The notes under the pieces were generated by a model. The model was not told the DNA's origin, searched no databases, and saw nothing but the letters and a program-made list of their open reading frames with translations. The translations under genes were made by a program, and so were the position numbers. Positions 42,540 through 50,816 of a stretch of DNA of 64,000 bases are shown piece after piece (position 1 is the stretch's first letter; each line of letters starts with the position of its first letter). The DNA is from JBFMGD01 sp040751775. Its GTDB lineage: Bacteria; Bacillota; Dethiobacteria; DTU022. Where the stretch lies: positions 42,465 through 106,464 of the forward strand of contig JBFMGD010000004.1 in assembly GCA_040751775.1 (NCBI GenBank), in the 5' to 3' direction.

Positions 42540-43795
42540 CTGCAGTCCTCCTCTCCGCCGCATCTTTCCAGCTCGAGCGCCCTGAAAATTGACTGCTTAA
42601 GAGGCTTGCTTTTTACCGTTTGCCCCGTCGGCATCTCCCCGACATCGCCGAATATGTTTTTCAGGCGAAATTCCACGGGGTCCATCCCCAGCTTGTGCGC
42701 GATCGAGTCGGTGTGCGATTCGTGCGCAAAACAGACCTGCGGCACGCCGAATCCCCGCATTGCTCCTCCCACGGCGGTATTGGTATAAACCAGGTAGGCG
42801 TCGGTTTTAATATTAGCGATCGCATAAGGTCCGGCGGCATGCACGGCGGCTTTGGTCAGGGTTTGAAAGCCCAAACCGACATAGGGCCCGTTATCGCTGA
42901 TCAGCTCAATTTCCCGGGCTGTGATCAGCCCATCACCGGTTACGCCCGTTTTATATTTCATCCAGTACGGATGCCTGACCGAGGAGACACTAAATTCCTC
43001 TTCCCGGGTAAAGACCATTTTAACGGGCCGCTTTGTTTTTAACGCCAGCAAGGCTACCCAAGGCTCCAGGGTTACCTCGTTCTTGGCACCGAAACTGCCG
43101 CCCACGGCGGGAGTTTTAACCTTATACCAGTTCATGCCCAGCTGCAATATTTCCGATAAATGGGTCGTATAGGAATAAGGCCGGGAGGTGGAAGTCCAGA
43201 TCACCAGCTTGCCGTCGCTCTCCAACTCCGCCAGCGCCACATGAGGCTCAATCGGACAATGCTCCACCTTCTGGGTTGTATATTTTTCCTCAACAATCAA
43301 AGCGGCACGGGCAAAGCCTACTTCAATATCGCCCTTGCGTATTTTAATATGGGAGGCGATGTTTGTGTTCTCATGCACCAGGACCTCGTCCTTCATCCCT
43401 GCAAATGGGTCAAGGACCGGGGTTAAAGGTTTGTATGCCACTTTGATCCTGCGCACCGCTTCATTGGCCTGGGCCAGGCTTTCCGCGGCCACAACCGCGA
43501 CAGCGTCTCCCTTGAAACGAACCTTGTCGTCAGCCAAAACGGGTTCGTCTTTATGGCTCAGCCCAAAGCGGTTGTACGGCACATCCCTGGCTGTGATAAT
43601 CGCCTTTACCCCGGGCATTTTTGCCGCTTCACTCAGATCGATGCCTTTAATCTCCGCATGAGCATACTCGCTGTAGAGCGCTTTGGCATAGAGCATCTTG
43701 GGCCGGTAAAGATCTTCACCATAGATAACCTTCCCGGTCACCTGTTGGAGAGCGTCATGCCTCGGCAGCCTTTTGCCGACCACTCGAAGGTCCAT
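42536..43795 (-). CDS. Molybdenum hydroxylase, large molybdopterin subunit (NdhL-like)
   Basis: 419 aa: the aldehyde-oxidase a/b hammerhead domain (VVGKRLPRHDALQQVTGK...) and the first Mo-cofactor-binding domain (MoCoBD_1), with AVGGSFGAKNEV and AVGGAMRGFGVPQ. It ends at the linker where single-chain xanthine dehydrogenases continue into the second half. The start at 43795 has AAAGGAGG eight bases upstream; the open frame reaches 27 codons further but is foreign there. Its ATG shares one base with the stop of the Fe-S subunit. Together with the medium subunit it makes one full catalytic unit. Confidence 0.88.
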   Translation of the reverse strand: MDLRVVGKRLPRHDALQQVTGKVIYGEDLYRPKMLYAKALYSEYAHAEIKGIDLSEAAKMPGVKAIITARDVPYNRFGLSHKDEPVLADDKVRFKGDAVAVVAAESLAQANEAVRRIKVAYKPLTPVLDPFAGMKDEVLVHENTNIASHIKIRKGDIEVGFARAALIVEEKYTTQKVEHCPIEPHVALAELESDGKLVIWTSTSRPYSYTTHLSEILQLGMNWYKVKTPAVGGSFGAKNEVTLEPWVALLALKTKRPVKMVFTREEEFSVSSVRHPYWMKYKTGVTGDGLITAREIELISDNGPYVGLGFQTLTKAAVHAAGPYAIANIKTDAYLVYTNTAVGGAMRGFGVPQVCFAHESHTDSIAHKLGMDPVEFRLKNIFGDVGEMPTGQTVKSKPLKQSIFRALELERCGGEEDCR

Positions 43796-44271
43796 CAGAT
43801 TGCCTCCTTTCCGGACAGCTCTTGCGCCGCCGCCTGGATCGCCCTGATTATCTTCACATACCCCGAACAGCGGCAAAGGTTCCCGGAGAGCGCCGCCTTG
43901 ATTTCATCCTCCGTGGGAGCGGGGTTTTTGTCGAGCAGGGCTTTCGCCGTCAGGAGCATCCCGGAACCGCAGAAGCCGCACTGCAGGGCCCCTTCCCGGA
44001 TAAAAGCCTTCTGGAGGGGATGCAGGTTCTCCGCGGTGCCCAAACCTTCGATCGTAATCACTGCCTTGCCGTTAATCCGGGCGGCGGGATAGATGCAGGA
44101 GTTCACAGGGACACCGTCAACGAGGACGGAGCAGGCGCCGCATTCGCCGTTTTCACAGCCTCGCTTTGTACCGTGCAGCATGAGGGTTTCACGGATAAAA
44201 TCGAGCATGGTTTCTTCCCCGGCGATTTCATAAGTCATCATTTCACCATTCATGATAAACTCGATCAGCAT
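43795..44271 (-). CDS. Molybdenum hydroxylase, [2Fe-2S] subunit (NdhS/CoxS-like)
   Basis: 158 aa with both [2Fe-2S] clusters: the plant-ferredoxin-type CENGECGACSVLVDGVPVNSC and the C-terminal CGFCGSGML plus NLCRCSGYVKI. It carries electrons from the Mo site to FAD. It overlaps the FAD-subunit gene by seven bases and the large-subunit gene by one base, so the four subunits are translationally coupled. Confidence 0.95.
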   Translation of the reverse strand: MLIEFIMNGEMMTYEIAGEETMLDFIRETLMLHGTKRGCENGECGACSVLVDGVPVNSCIYPAARINGKAVITIEGLGTAENLHPLQKAFIREGALQCGFCGSGMLLTAKALLDKNPAPTEDEIKAALSGNLCRCSGYVKIIRAIQAAAQELSGKEAI

Positions 44272-45155
44272 GATGCCGCACCGCCTTCCATCGCTCTGCC
44301 GGCGCTTAGATTTACAGCCCGTTTCAACAGCACCCTGGCCAGATCTGTCCTGAATTCGCAGGTTGCCCTGAGGCTGGTTCTGGGTGAGATCTCGGTTTCC
44401 ATGATCGCGACAGCCTCTTTAAGCAGAGCGTCGCTGAGCGGCTTGCCGGTCATAAATGCTTCGACCTTATATAACCGCAGCGGGATCGGGGACATGGTCC
44501 CCATGGCAATTCTGATCGTGTCAATTACTTTTGTAGCCGGGTCGACCAGCAAATTGACACCGACACTTATAATACAAAGGCGCATCGCCTTTCTTTTGCC
44601 GAATTTAATAAAAGAGGAGCCCCTGGCGCCGTTTCCGCGATCACTACTCACTATAATCTCTTTCAGCAAGGCGCCCGGAGCCAGGCGTATTTTCCGGGGC
44701 GCAATGAAAAACCGGTCAACCGGGATTATCTCCGCCCCATCTAAACTGACTGTGTTTAATTTAGCTTCCAGGACCAGCAGAGGAATGGCCATATCCGCTG
44801 AAGGCAAACCGGTGCAGATATTACCGCCGATGGTGCCCATGTTCCGGGTTTGAAAACCGCCGACTTCCGCGGCCGCTTCGGCCAAAATCGGATAGCGCCG
44901 CCTGATCACCGCGTGGTCGATCACTTTCGTCAAGGAGGTCATGGCGCCGATGACAACGCCGGCCTCCTTCTCTTCAATATAATCCAGGTTTAAAGAAGAG
45001 AGATCCAGGAGAGCCCCGGGACGCTCCTTCCCATCCCGCACCCTGACCAGCAGGTCCGTGCCTCCGCCGAGGACGGTCACCCCGTACTCTTCTCCAGCGA
45101 GGATGCGCAGCGCTTCCGGCAAGTCTGCGGGGAAAATATACTTGTAGCCGGACAT
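44265..45155 (-). CDS. Molybdenum hydroxylase, FAD-binding subunit (NdhF/CoxM-like)
   Basis: 296-aa FAD subunit. The flavin loops VTVLGGGTDLLVRVRDG and RNMGTIGGNICTGLPSADMA are clear, followed by the CO_deh_flav_C domain (about 180-290). It passes electrons from the Fe-S subunit to an acceptor, NAD(P) or ferredoxin. It is the first of the four coupled subunit genes (F, S, L, M). Confidence 0.95.
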   Translation of the reverse strand: MSGYKYIFPADLPEALRILAGEEYGVTVLGGGTDLLVRVRDGKERPGALLDLSSLNLDYIEEKEAGVVIGAMTSLTKVIDHAVIRRRYPILAEAAAEVGGFQTRNMGTIGGNICTGLPSADMAIPLLVLEAKLNTVSLDGAEIIPVDRFFIAPRKIRLAPGALLKEIIVSSDRGNGARGSSFIKFGKRKAMRLCIISVGVNLLVDPATKVIDTIRIAMGTMSPIPLRLYKVEAFMTGKPLSDALLKEAVAIMETEISPRTSLRATCEFRTDLARVLLKRAVNLSAGRAMEGGAASC

Positions 45156-45200
45156 TTATTTTCACCTCTTTGTCTGTTGAGAGCTTAGATCAAATGTCGG

Positions 45201-45363
45201 TTAACCGCCGCAAACCATAACTGTGATTAATAGATCATCTCCTTCCTTAAGCCTGAGCCCGGGACCGCCCAGCTGCTCGATCGACCGGCCGTTCGTCTAC
45301 GCAGAGGCCGCAGTTGCCCAGGTCTATCTCCAATAGCCTGCCGCTGACACAATGCACGCTCAT
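45201..45363 (-). pseudogene. Short ThiS/MoaD-like ORF with C-terminal Gly-Gly, apparently frameshifted
   Basis: ATG 45363 begins six bases after the amidohydrolase stop and reads MSVHCVSGRLLEIDLGNC to a TAA after 38 codons. In the next frame the sequence continues as NGRSIEQLGGPGLRLKEGDD, then LLITVMVCGG and a stop at 45201-45203. The motif NGR, the KEGD turn and a terminal Gly-Gly are the second half of ThiS/MoaD ubiquitin-like sulfur carriers. One base change near 45290 would join the frames to about 53 aa, still shorter than usual at the N-terminus. It is either a decayed carrier gene or a sequence error. It lies between the amidohydrolase and the Mo hydroxylase. Confidence 0.45.
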
Positions 45364-45368
45364 CACCT

Positions 45369-46352
45369 CTATTTGAAGAGATTTTCCACATTGATGCCGA
45401 GAACCATCTTTTCGTCATCGCTGTTCAGGTTAAGACTTTTCACTGTTTTCACCGGGTCCGGGTCGGCCATGTCGAAGGGATAATCGCTGCCCAGCATCAC
45501 CTTATTGGGGCCGTGACTTTCCACCAAGAACTGCAAAGCGGGCCCCCAATGCGTAATGGTGTCGTAGTAGAGGCTGTCAAAATACCGGGCCGGCGGGGTC
45601 TCGTTTAGAACAACCTTCGGTTCGGGGCGCACCGCAAAACCATGCTGCAACCGGCCCCGTTGGTAGGGCATATAGCCGCCGCCGTGTACGAAGATGAACT
45701 TGGAAGCCGGGCATTCTTGGAGAACGCCGCCTAAAACCAGGCGGGCAGCGCAGATCGTCGTATCCAGGGAATTGCCGATCAGGTTGGTCAGGTAGTAATC
45801 GCCCAGGTGAGGCCGGGCACCCACGTAATAGGGGTGGAAGATTACCGCCATACCCAGCTCCACGGCCTTTTTGAAGAATGGCCGGAAATACGGTTCATCC
45901 AGGTTCCTTCCTTCGATCGTCGTGCCGATAGCAACATACTTGAAACCGTAACATTTAACCACTCTTTCCAGCTCCGCCATCGCCAGCGATACATCCTGCA
46001 TCGGCACGGTGGCCATGGGTTGCAGTCGGTCGGGCCGGGCCTGGGCCATCCGGTGCGCGCTGTCGTTGCATACCCGGGCAATCTCCAGAGCCAGCGCGGC
46101 GCTCGCCCAGTAATAATAAACGGTGGGAGCAACGGAAATAACATCAATATCGATATTGCGCCGGTCCATATCTTTAAGCCGGGCTTCGACATCGAAAAAT
46201 CCCGGGGTCAGGGGGTATGAGTAGCCCTGGTCGTGACGGATAATCTCCAGGCCTTCTTTCCCTTCCACCCTGGCCTGGTATTTCACCGGATCCTGCCTGG
46301 CCAGTTCAATAAACTCCCTTGGGATGAAGTGGGTATGGATGTCTATATTCAT
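45369..46352 (-). CDS. ACMSD-type amidohydrolase (amidohydrolase_2)
   Basis: 327-aa TIM-barrel metal enzyme. Metal ligands: MNIDIHTHFIPREF (HxH), VIFHPYYVG (His), FVHGGGYMPY (His) and LGSDYPFDM (Asp). The family contains aminocarboxymuconate-semialdehyde decarboxylase, gamma-resorcylate decarboxylase and related hydrolases, so it may decarboxylate or hydrolyse a ring product. ATG 46352 has GGAAGG ten bases upstream; the 39 extra codons of the longer frame are not family-like. Confidence 0.87.
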   Translation of the reverse strand: MNIDIHTHFIPREFIELARQDPVKYQARVEGKEGLEIIRHDQGYSYPLTPGFFDVEARLKDMDRRNIDIDVISVAPTVYYYWASAALALEIARVCNDSAHRMAQARPDRLQPMATVPMQDVSLAMAELERVVKCYGFKYVAIGTTIEGRNLDEPYFRPFFKKAVELGMAVIFHPYYVGARPHLGDYYLTNLIGNSLDTTICAARLVLGGVLQECPASKFIFVHGGGYMPYQRGRLQHGFAVRPEPKVVLNETPPARYFDSLYYDTITHWGPALQFLVESHGPNKVMLGSDYPFDMADPDPVKTVKSLNLNSDDEKMVLGINVENLFK

Positions 46353-46923
46353 GGTTACACACCTTCCTGTCGGCAATCTTTTGTTACCGCGAGCACGGCA
46401 TGCCGCGCCCTTGCAACAGCTTTGCACAGCCGAATTCTTGATGGGCTTCTTGCGCGCCGGATTCGGCAAAACCGATGGCGGCCCCGGTGATCAGGCTACC
46501 TTGCCTGCCAAGGAAAACAGATCTTTCGCATTCACTCACACTCCTAACCGATTTGATCTATCCCGGAAACCCGCAAGAAAGCTGCCATGCTCTTCTTAGA
46601 GGCATGCTTGTTAGCCGGCCGGGTAAAACTTTTTTAATTGGGAGTAAAACGACAGCAAGGCAATAACCGGTTAAAAGCCGCACGCGACAGCCTTCTCACA
46701 GCGGTAAAAGAGGGTTGACTGACGGCTGCAGCGGCCGGCGGCTGAAGCCGGCCGGGCCGGATTAGCAACACGCAGGCCGCCAATATCTAAACGCCTTTAA
46801 ATAATCAGCCCGGCAAGGGTAATCACCGCCGGATTGCGTAGACAAACTAAACGAACCGCTCCAAACCCGACTGATAAACCGAGCTGTTGATTGCAAGATC
46901 ACGTGTATCACATAATGCTTCCA
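46353..46923. other. 570-base gap between livF and the amidohydrolase, with dispersed palindrome copy 3
   Basis: No gene is supported here. At 46391-46410 lies GAGCACGGCATGCCGCGCCC, a slightly degenerate copy of the 20-base palindrome at 35391. A GC-rich hairpin built on GGCCGGC/GCCGGCC lies around 46730-46760 and could end the transport operon. I could not assign a convincing sigma-A promoter for the catabolic genes that follow, although this gap is the natural place for one. Confidence 0.4.
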
Positions 46924-47631
46924 CTATATACCGAGGTGTTCCCGCTTCATCGCCTCATCTTTATCCAGCTCTTCCGGCAGCCCATCATAAACAACGGTCC
47001 CTTTGGACATGATATAGACCTTATCCGCAACATCAAGGGCGAAACCCAGTTTCTGCTCAACCAGAAAGATCGGGTAGCCGCGTTTTTTGATCATCTGCAA
47101 CAAAGACTTCACTTCGTTGACCAAAACCGGCGCCAACCCTTCCGTCGGTTCATCCATGATCAGCATATAGGGGTTTGTGACCAGAGCGCGCGCGATGGCC
47201 AGCATCTGCTGTTCCCCGCCGGAAAGCTCATTGCCCCGATTATTGATCCTTTGTTTTAAGCGCGGGAATACTTCGAAAGCCGTATCGACATTCCATTCTT
47301 TACCGTCCGCGCCGCCGCCACGGCGGTAGGCAACCTGTAAATTTTCCAGCACGGATAATGAAGGAAACACCATTCGTCCTTGGGGAACAAGGCCAAGCCC
47401 TTTCTGGGCAATCAAATGAGAGGCAAGTTTTGTAATCTCCGCGCCGCGGAAAACGATACTGCCCGACTTGGGAGGCGTCAGGCCCATGATCGAACGGACA
47501 AGTGTAGTTTTACCGACACCATTTCTTCCCAATAGAGCGATCACCTGTTTTTCTTCAACCTTCAGGTTTACATCCTGCAAGATATGGCTTTCCCCGTAGT
47601 AAGTGTGGACATTATTAACTTCCAGAATCAT
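46924..47631 (-). CDS. livF: Branched-chain amino acid-type ABC transporter ATPase LivF
   Basis: 235-aa ATPase. Walker A LLGRNGVGKTTLVRSIMG, signature LSGGEQQMLAIARAL, Walker B LMLIMDEPTEGLAP-type (here YMLIMDEPTEGLAPVLV). Start ATG 47631 follows from homology (ILEVNNVHTYYGESHILQDV) and overlaps livG by 17 bases. It is the last gene of the transport operon. Confidence 0.92.
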   Translation of the reverse strand: MILEVNNVHTYYGESHILQDVNLKVEEKQVIALLGRNGVGKTTLVRSIMGLTPPKSGSIVFRGAEITKLASHLIAQKGLGLVPQGRMVFPSLSVLENLQVAYRRGGGADGKEWNVDTAFEVFPRLKQRINNRGNELSGGEQQMLAIARALVTNPYMLIMDEPTEGLAPVLVNEVKSLLQMIKKRGYPIFLVEQKLGFALDVADKVYIMSKGTVVYDGLPEELDKDEAMKREHLGI

Positions 47632-48403
47632 CTTTATCACCCGTCCCCAGGTATATTTCCTGAACTTTTTTATTACCTTGAATCTCCTCGACAGTACCCC
47701 TGGCCACAATTTCACCGTCCGCGAGTACCGTCATCGATTGCGTCAACGCGAAAGCTACGCGCATATCATGTTCGATTAACAGGATAGTCAGGCCTGAGTC
47801 GATTTTAGTTAAAACGGAGACCATCTTTTCTGTTTCAGCGCTCGATAGACCGGCGGTCGGTTCATCCAGGGCCAGAATAGAAGGGTTGCTGGAAAGGCCC
47901 AGGATTACTTCAAGCAGCCTTTGATCGCCGTAAGAGAGGCAGTCAACCCTCTCATCCCGCAAATCCCATACATCAAACTGTTTTAACATGTGTTCAGCCT
48001 GATTATAAACATTTTTATAACTAGTCATCGGTTTCCACATCACAAATTTCGCCGGTGACAACCCTTGCAGCGCCAGGACAACATTTTCCAGGACGCTCAT
48101 ATCAAAAAATAAGTTCGTAACCTGAAAAGTACGGGCCAATCCCAAGGGAACCCGCTTATAGCTGGGCATCTTGGTCACGTCCACGTCGTTAATCCTGATA
48201 CTGCCCGCGGTGGGAATGAGCTCTCCGCTGATCATGTTAAACAGCGTTGTCTTTCCCGCGCCGTTAGGGCCGATGATGGAGTGCCTTTCGCCGGGGTAGA
48301 TCTTCAGATCCACCTTTTTTACAGCCTGCAGGCCTCCAAAGCTTTTCGCCAAATTGGATATAGATATTATCGGATTGGTGCTGGCATCGCTTGCAGGAGC
48401 CAC
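47615..48403 (-). CDS. livG: Branched-chain amino acid-type ABC transporter ATPase LivG
   Basis: 262-aa ATPase. Walker A GPNGAGKTTLFNMISG, signature LSYGDQRLLEVILGL, Walker B ILALDEPTAGLS, with the LivG-type C-terminal end. The GTG at 48403 has AAGGAGG seven bases before it and is preferred over the upstream start at 48430. It overlaps livF. Confidence 0.92.
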   Translation of the reverse strand: MAPASDASTNPIISISNLAKSFGGLQAVKKVDLKIYPGERHSIIGPNGAGKTTLFNMISGELIPTAGSIRINDVDVTKMPSYKRVPLGLARTFQVTNLFFDMSVLENVVLALQGLSPAKFVMWKPMTSYKNVYNQAEHMLKQFDVWDLRDERVDCLSYGDQRLLEVILGLSSNPSILALDEPTAGLSSAETEKMVSVLTKIDSGLTILLIEHDMRVAFALTQSMTVLADGEIVARGTVEEIQGNKKVQEIYLGTGDKDDSGS

Positions 48404-48441
48404 ATTTACTCCTCCTTCAGTGCTGTACAATATATAAGCTG

Positions 48442-48474
48442 TCCGGCCGCCCGCCCGTTAAGCGGGCGGCCGGA
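48442..48474 (-). terminator. Strong stem-loop between livK and livG
   Basis: TCCGGCCGCCCGC pairs perfectly with GCGGGCGGCCGGA (13 bp, 7-base loop) in the 95-base gap after the binding-protein gene. With no clear T tract it is probably a partial terminator or 3' stabiliser that lets the binding protein be made in excess over the ATPases. Confidence 0.6.
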
Positions 48475-48497
48475 TAAAGCTCACTCAAGGTTTTAAG

Positions 48498-49748
48498 CTA
48501 TTTAACCGCGGGATGATCCCGGGTGTAAACCGGCCTCGCCATATACTCGTCGGGATCCCAGGTCCAGAACTGTGATACCTCAGGGTAGGTGTGAATGACG
48601 ATGTTCTTCAGCTCGCCGTCGATCTTCTCCACTTTCCTGACATAAACGTTGAAGACCGGGTTATTGTACTCGTCAATGGTCATCGGCCCGCGAGGCGACT
48701 GGATGGGCACGGTGCGGAAGGCCTCGGCAAATGCCAGCGGATCGCGGAAATCTTCGACGATTTCCAGAACAGCATCAAGCACTATACCCGAGGTATACGG
48801 GCCTTCATTGTAGTAAGAAGCCTGGCGGCCGTAACGCTTCCGGAAAGCTTCGGCATACGCCTTGTTTTCCGGGGTGTCCAGAGCGCCGCTGTAATGCAGC
48901 GCGGTAATCAAGCCGATACATTCATCGCCCATGGTCTGCATGGTCGACTCGTCAGTCAGGGTGCCGACTCCGAGCAACGGCAGTTTGTCTTTCAATCCAT
49001 ACTCTGCGTAAGCCGGGATAAACCGGGTTGCATCACCGCCGACATATAAACTGACCACCGCATCCACATCGGTCGGAATAGAAGCCAGGTAGGGGCCGAA
49101 ATCGGGAACACCGATCGGGGTCCAGATTCTGGTCACGACTTCGCCGCCCAACTGCTCAAACGCATACTGGAAGCCGCCCAGCGTTTCATAACCAAACGCG
49201 TAGTCCATCCCGATAAGCGCCACTTTGCGGTAACCGAGTTCATTGTATACATAATCACCGAACGGATGCGTTACCTGGCTGCCGGACCAGCCGCAGCGCA
49301 GCACGTAATCGCTGACCAATTCCTTGGTCAGATCGTCGGAAGCGGCAATCGGCAGAATTAGGGTAATCTTGTTGTCCTTGGCGTATTCGGCGACAGCATA
49401 ACCTTCCGACGCCAGCAGGGTGCCGACCAGGATATCGACCCCGTCGGATTCAACCAGCTTGCGCGCCTTGGTCAAGGCCACGCCCGGGTTGCCGGCGGTA
49501 TCTTCCACGATTAAATCAACCGGGTGGCCGCCCAATACCCATTCATGTTCTTCCAGGTAAAGCAGGAAACCGTCACGCATGTCTGTGCCCGGCGCGGCAA
49601 AAGTGCCGGTAAACGGCGCGAGGAAGCCAATCTTGATCGGCTCTTTTAAAGCATCACCGGTTGGGCCGGTGTCCGACTGGCATCCGATTAAACCTAAAGA
49701 GCTGACCATTACTGCCAGAACTAATAGACTGACGAGAACTTTTTTCAT
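48498..49748 (-). CDS. livK: ABC transporter substrate-binding lipoprotein (LivK-like)
   Basis: 416-aa extracytoplasmic receptor of the Peripla_BP_6/LivJ type. A lipoprotein signal peptide ends in the lipobox GLIGC (Cys23), then IKIGFLAPFTGTFAAPGTDMRDG starts the mature domain. It has the usual two-lobed domain. The family binds branched-chain amino acids, but in Clostridia and Proteobacteria also aromatic acids, amides and urea. The surrounding catabolic genes suggest a cyclic organic substrate. Confidence 0.9.
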   Translation of the reverse strand: MKKVLVSLLVLAVMVSSLGLIGCQSDTGPTGDALKEPIKIGFLAPFTGTFAAPGTDMRDGFLLYLEEHEWVLGGHPVDLIVEDTAGNPGVALTKARKLVESDGVDILVGTLLASEGYAVAEYAKDNKITLILPIAASDDLTKELVSDYVLRCGWSGSQVTHPFGDYVYNELGYRKVALIGMDYAFGYETLGGFQYAFEQLGGEVVTRIWTPIGVPDFGPYLASIPTDVDAVVSLYVGGDATRFIPAYAEYGLKDKLPLLGVGTLTDESTMQTMGDECIGLITALHYSGALDTPENKAYAEAFRKRYGRQASYYNEGPYTSGIVLDAVLEIVEDFRDPLAFAEAFRTVPIQSPRGPMTIDEYNNPVFNVYVRKVEKIDGELKNIVIHTYPEVSQFWTWDPDEYMARPVYTRDHPAVK

Positions 49749-49797
49749 TTTCTGCTGAACTCCTCTCTAATAATGAGTAAATCCGGACCAACAGCGA

Positions 49798-50802
49798 CTA
49801 GAGATCTTCTCTTTTAACCGGGCAGCCCACCTCCTTTTTGGTTACAAGCTGTTTAGCGAAGCTGGCGATATTCTTAACCAGGCCGAAAACACCACCGGGT
49901 AGGAAGATAACCACGATCACATACATCGCACCGAGGAAAATAACCCAGCGGTCGGTACGGGCGCTGATCAGATTCTCCATGAACACAACGAGAAACCCGC
50001 CGATCATCGGGCCGAATAGAGTCCCCGATCCGCCGGCCAGTACCATTAACAACGCCTTGGACGAAGTAATAATGGCCACATCAGTCGGGCCGACATAATT
50101 GTTGAAATATGCCCACAGAATCCCGGCCACCCCGGCAAAAAAGGCTGAGATGACGTAGGTGATATATTTATGCAGCCAGACATTGTAACCGAGGACCCGC
50201 ATGCGTGACTGGCTTTGCCTGATACCCCGCATGGTCTGACCGAACGGAGAGTTGACCAGCAAATACAACAGGACAGAGGAGATCACGAAAACAGCGAGTA
50301 CAAAATAGTAGTAATTCGGTCCCTTAAATGACAGGCTGCCGATCACAGGCCGGCTGACCCCGACAATCCCGTTGTCGCCGCCGGTCATTGAACACCACCG
50401 GTAGGCCACCCCCCAGACAACCTGCGCCAGCGCCAGGTTGACCAGTAAAAATTGCACGCCGCTGATCCTGGCCACAAGCAGCCCAAAAATAAGCGCCACC
50501 GCCACTGTAAAAGCGAGAGCGAACGGAACTGATTTGAAAAAACCCCAACCAAGCCTGGTATCGACAATAGCCAAAACGTAAGCGGCCGTCCCAAAAAAGG
50601 CGGCATGTCCCAGGGATGAATGCCCGAGGTAACCGGTCAGAAGGTCAAGGCTCATCGCGAAAATGGCAAAGATGAAACCGAGAATGATTAAGCTGATCGT
50701 GTAGCGCGAGGTAAACTGGGGCAAAAACGCCAACATCAACAAGACGGCAACGGCAATCGCTAACAGTAAATATTTGGTTTTCATGTTTTTCTGTAAGTTC
50801 AA
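49798..50802 (-). CDS. livM: Branched-chain amino acid-type ABC permease LivM
   Basis: 334-aa permease with about ten hydrophobic helices. The LivM pattern is seen: FAMSLDLLTGYLGHSSLGHAAFFG near the N-terminus, and FAGVAGILWAYFNNYVGPTD with GGSGTLFGPMIGG later. TTG 50802 is chosen because AAAGG lies just far enough upstream; GTG codons at 50814 and 50811 are too close to it, and ATG 50784 is also possible. It follows livH by 14 bases. Confidence 0.92.
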   Translation of the reverse strand: MNLQKNMKTKYLLLAIAVAVLLMLAFLPQFTSRYTISLIILGFIFAIFAMSLDLLTGYLGHSSLGHAAFFGTAAYVLAIVDTRLGWGFFKSVPFALAFTVAVALIFGLLVARISGVQFLLVNLALAQVVWGVAYRWCSMTGGDNGIVGVSRPVIGSLSFKGPNYYYFVLAVFVISSVLLYLLVNSPFGQTMRGIRQSQSRMRVLGYNVWLHKYITYVISAFFAGVAGILWAYFNNYVGPTDVAIITSSKALLMVLAGGSGTLFGPMIGGFLVVFMENLISARTDRWVIFLGAMYVIVVIFLPGGVFGLVKNIASFAKQLVTKKEVGCPVKREDL

Positions 50803-50816
50803 ATTTATCACCACCT

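Noticed and set aside
42536..42563. Frameshift in a single xanthine dehydrogenase Mo-subunit gene
   Set aside because: The second half has its own GGAGG and ATG, overlapping the first stop as ATGA, and the cut falls at the domain linker as in split NdhL/NdhM enzymes.
46730..46760. Definite terminator of the liv operon
   Set aside because: The GGCCGGC/GCCGGCC stem is real, but no T tract follows and several pairings are possible, so it is mentioned only in the gap entry.
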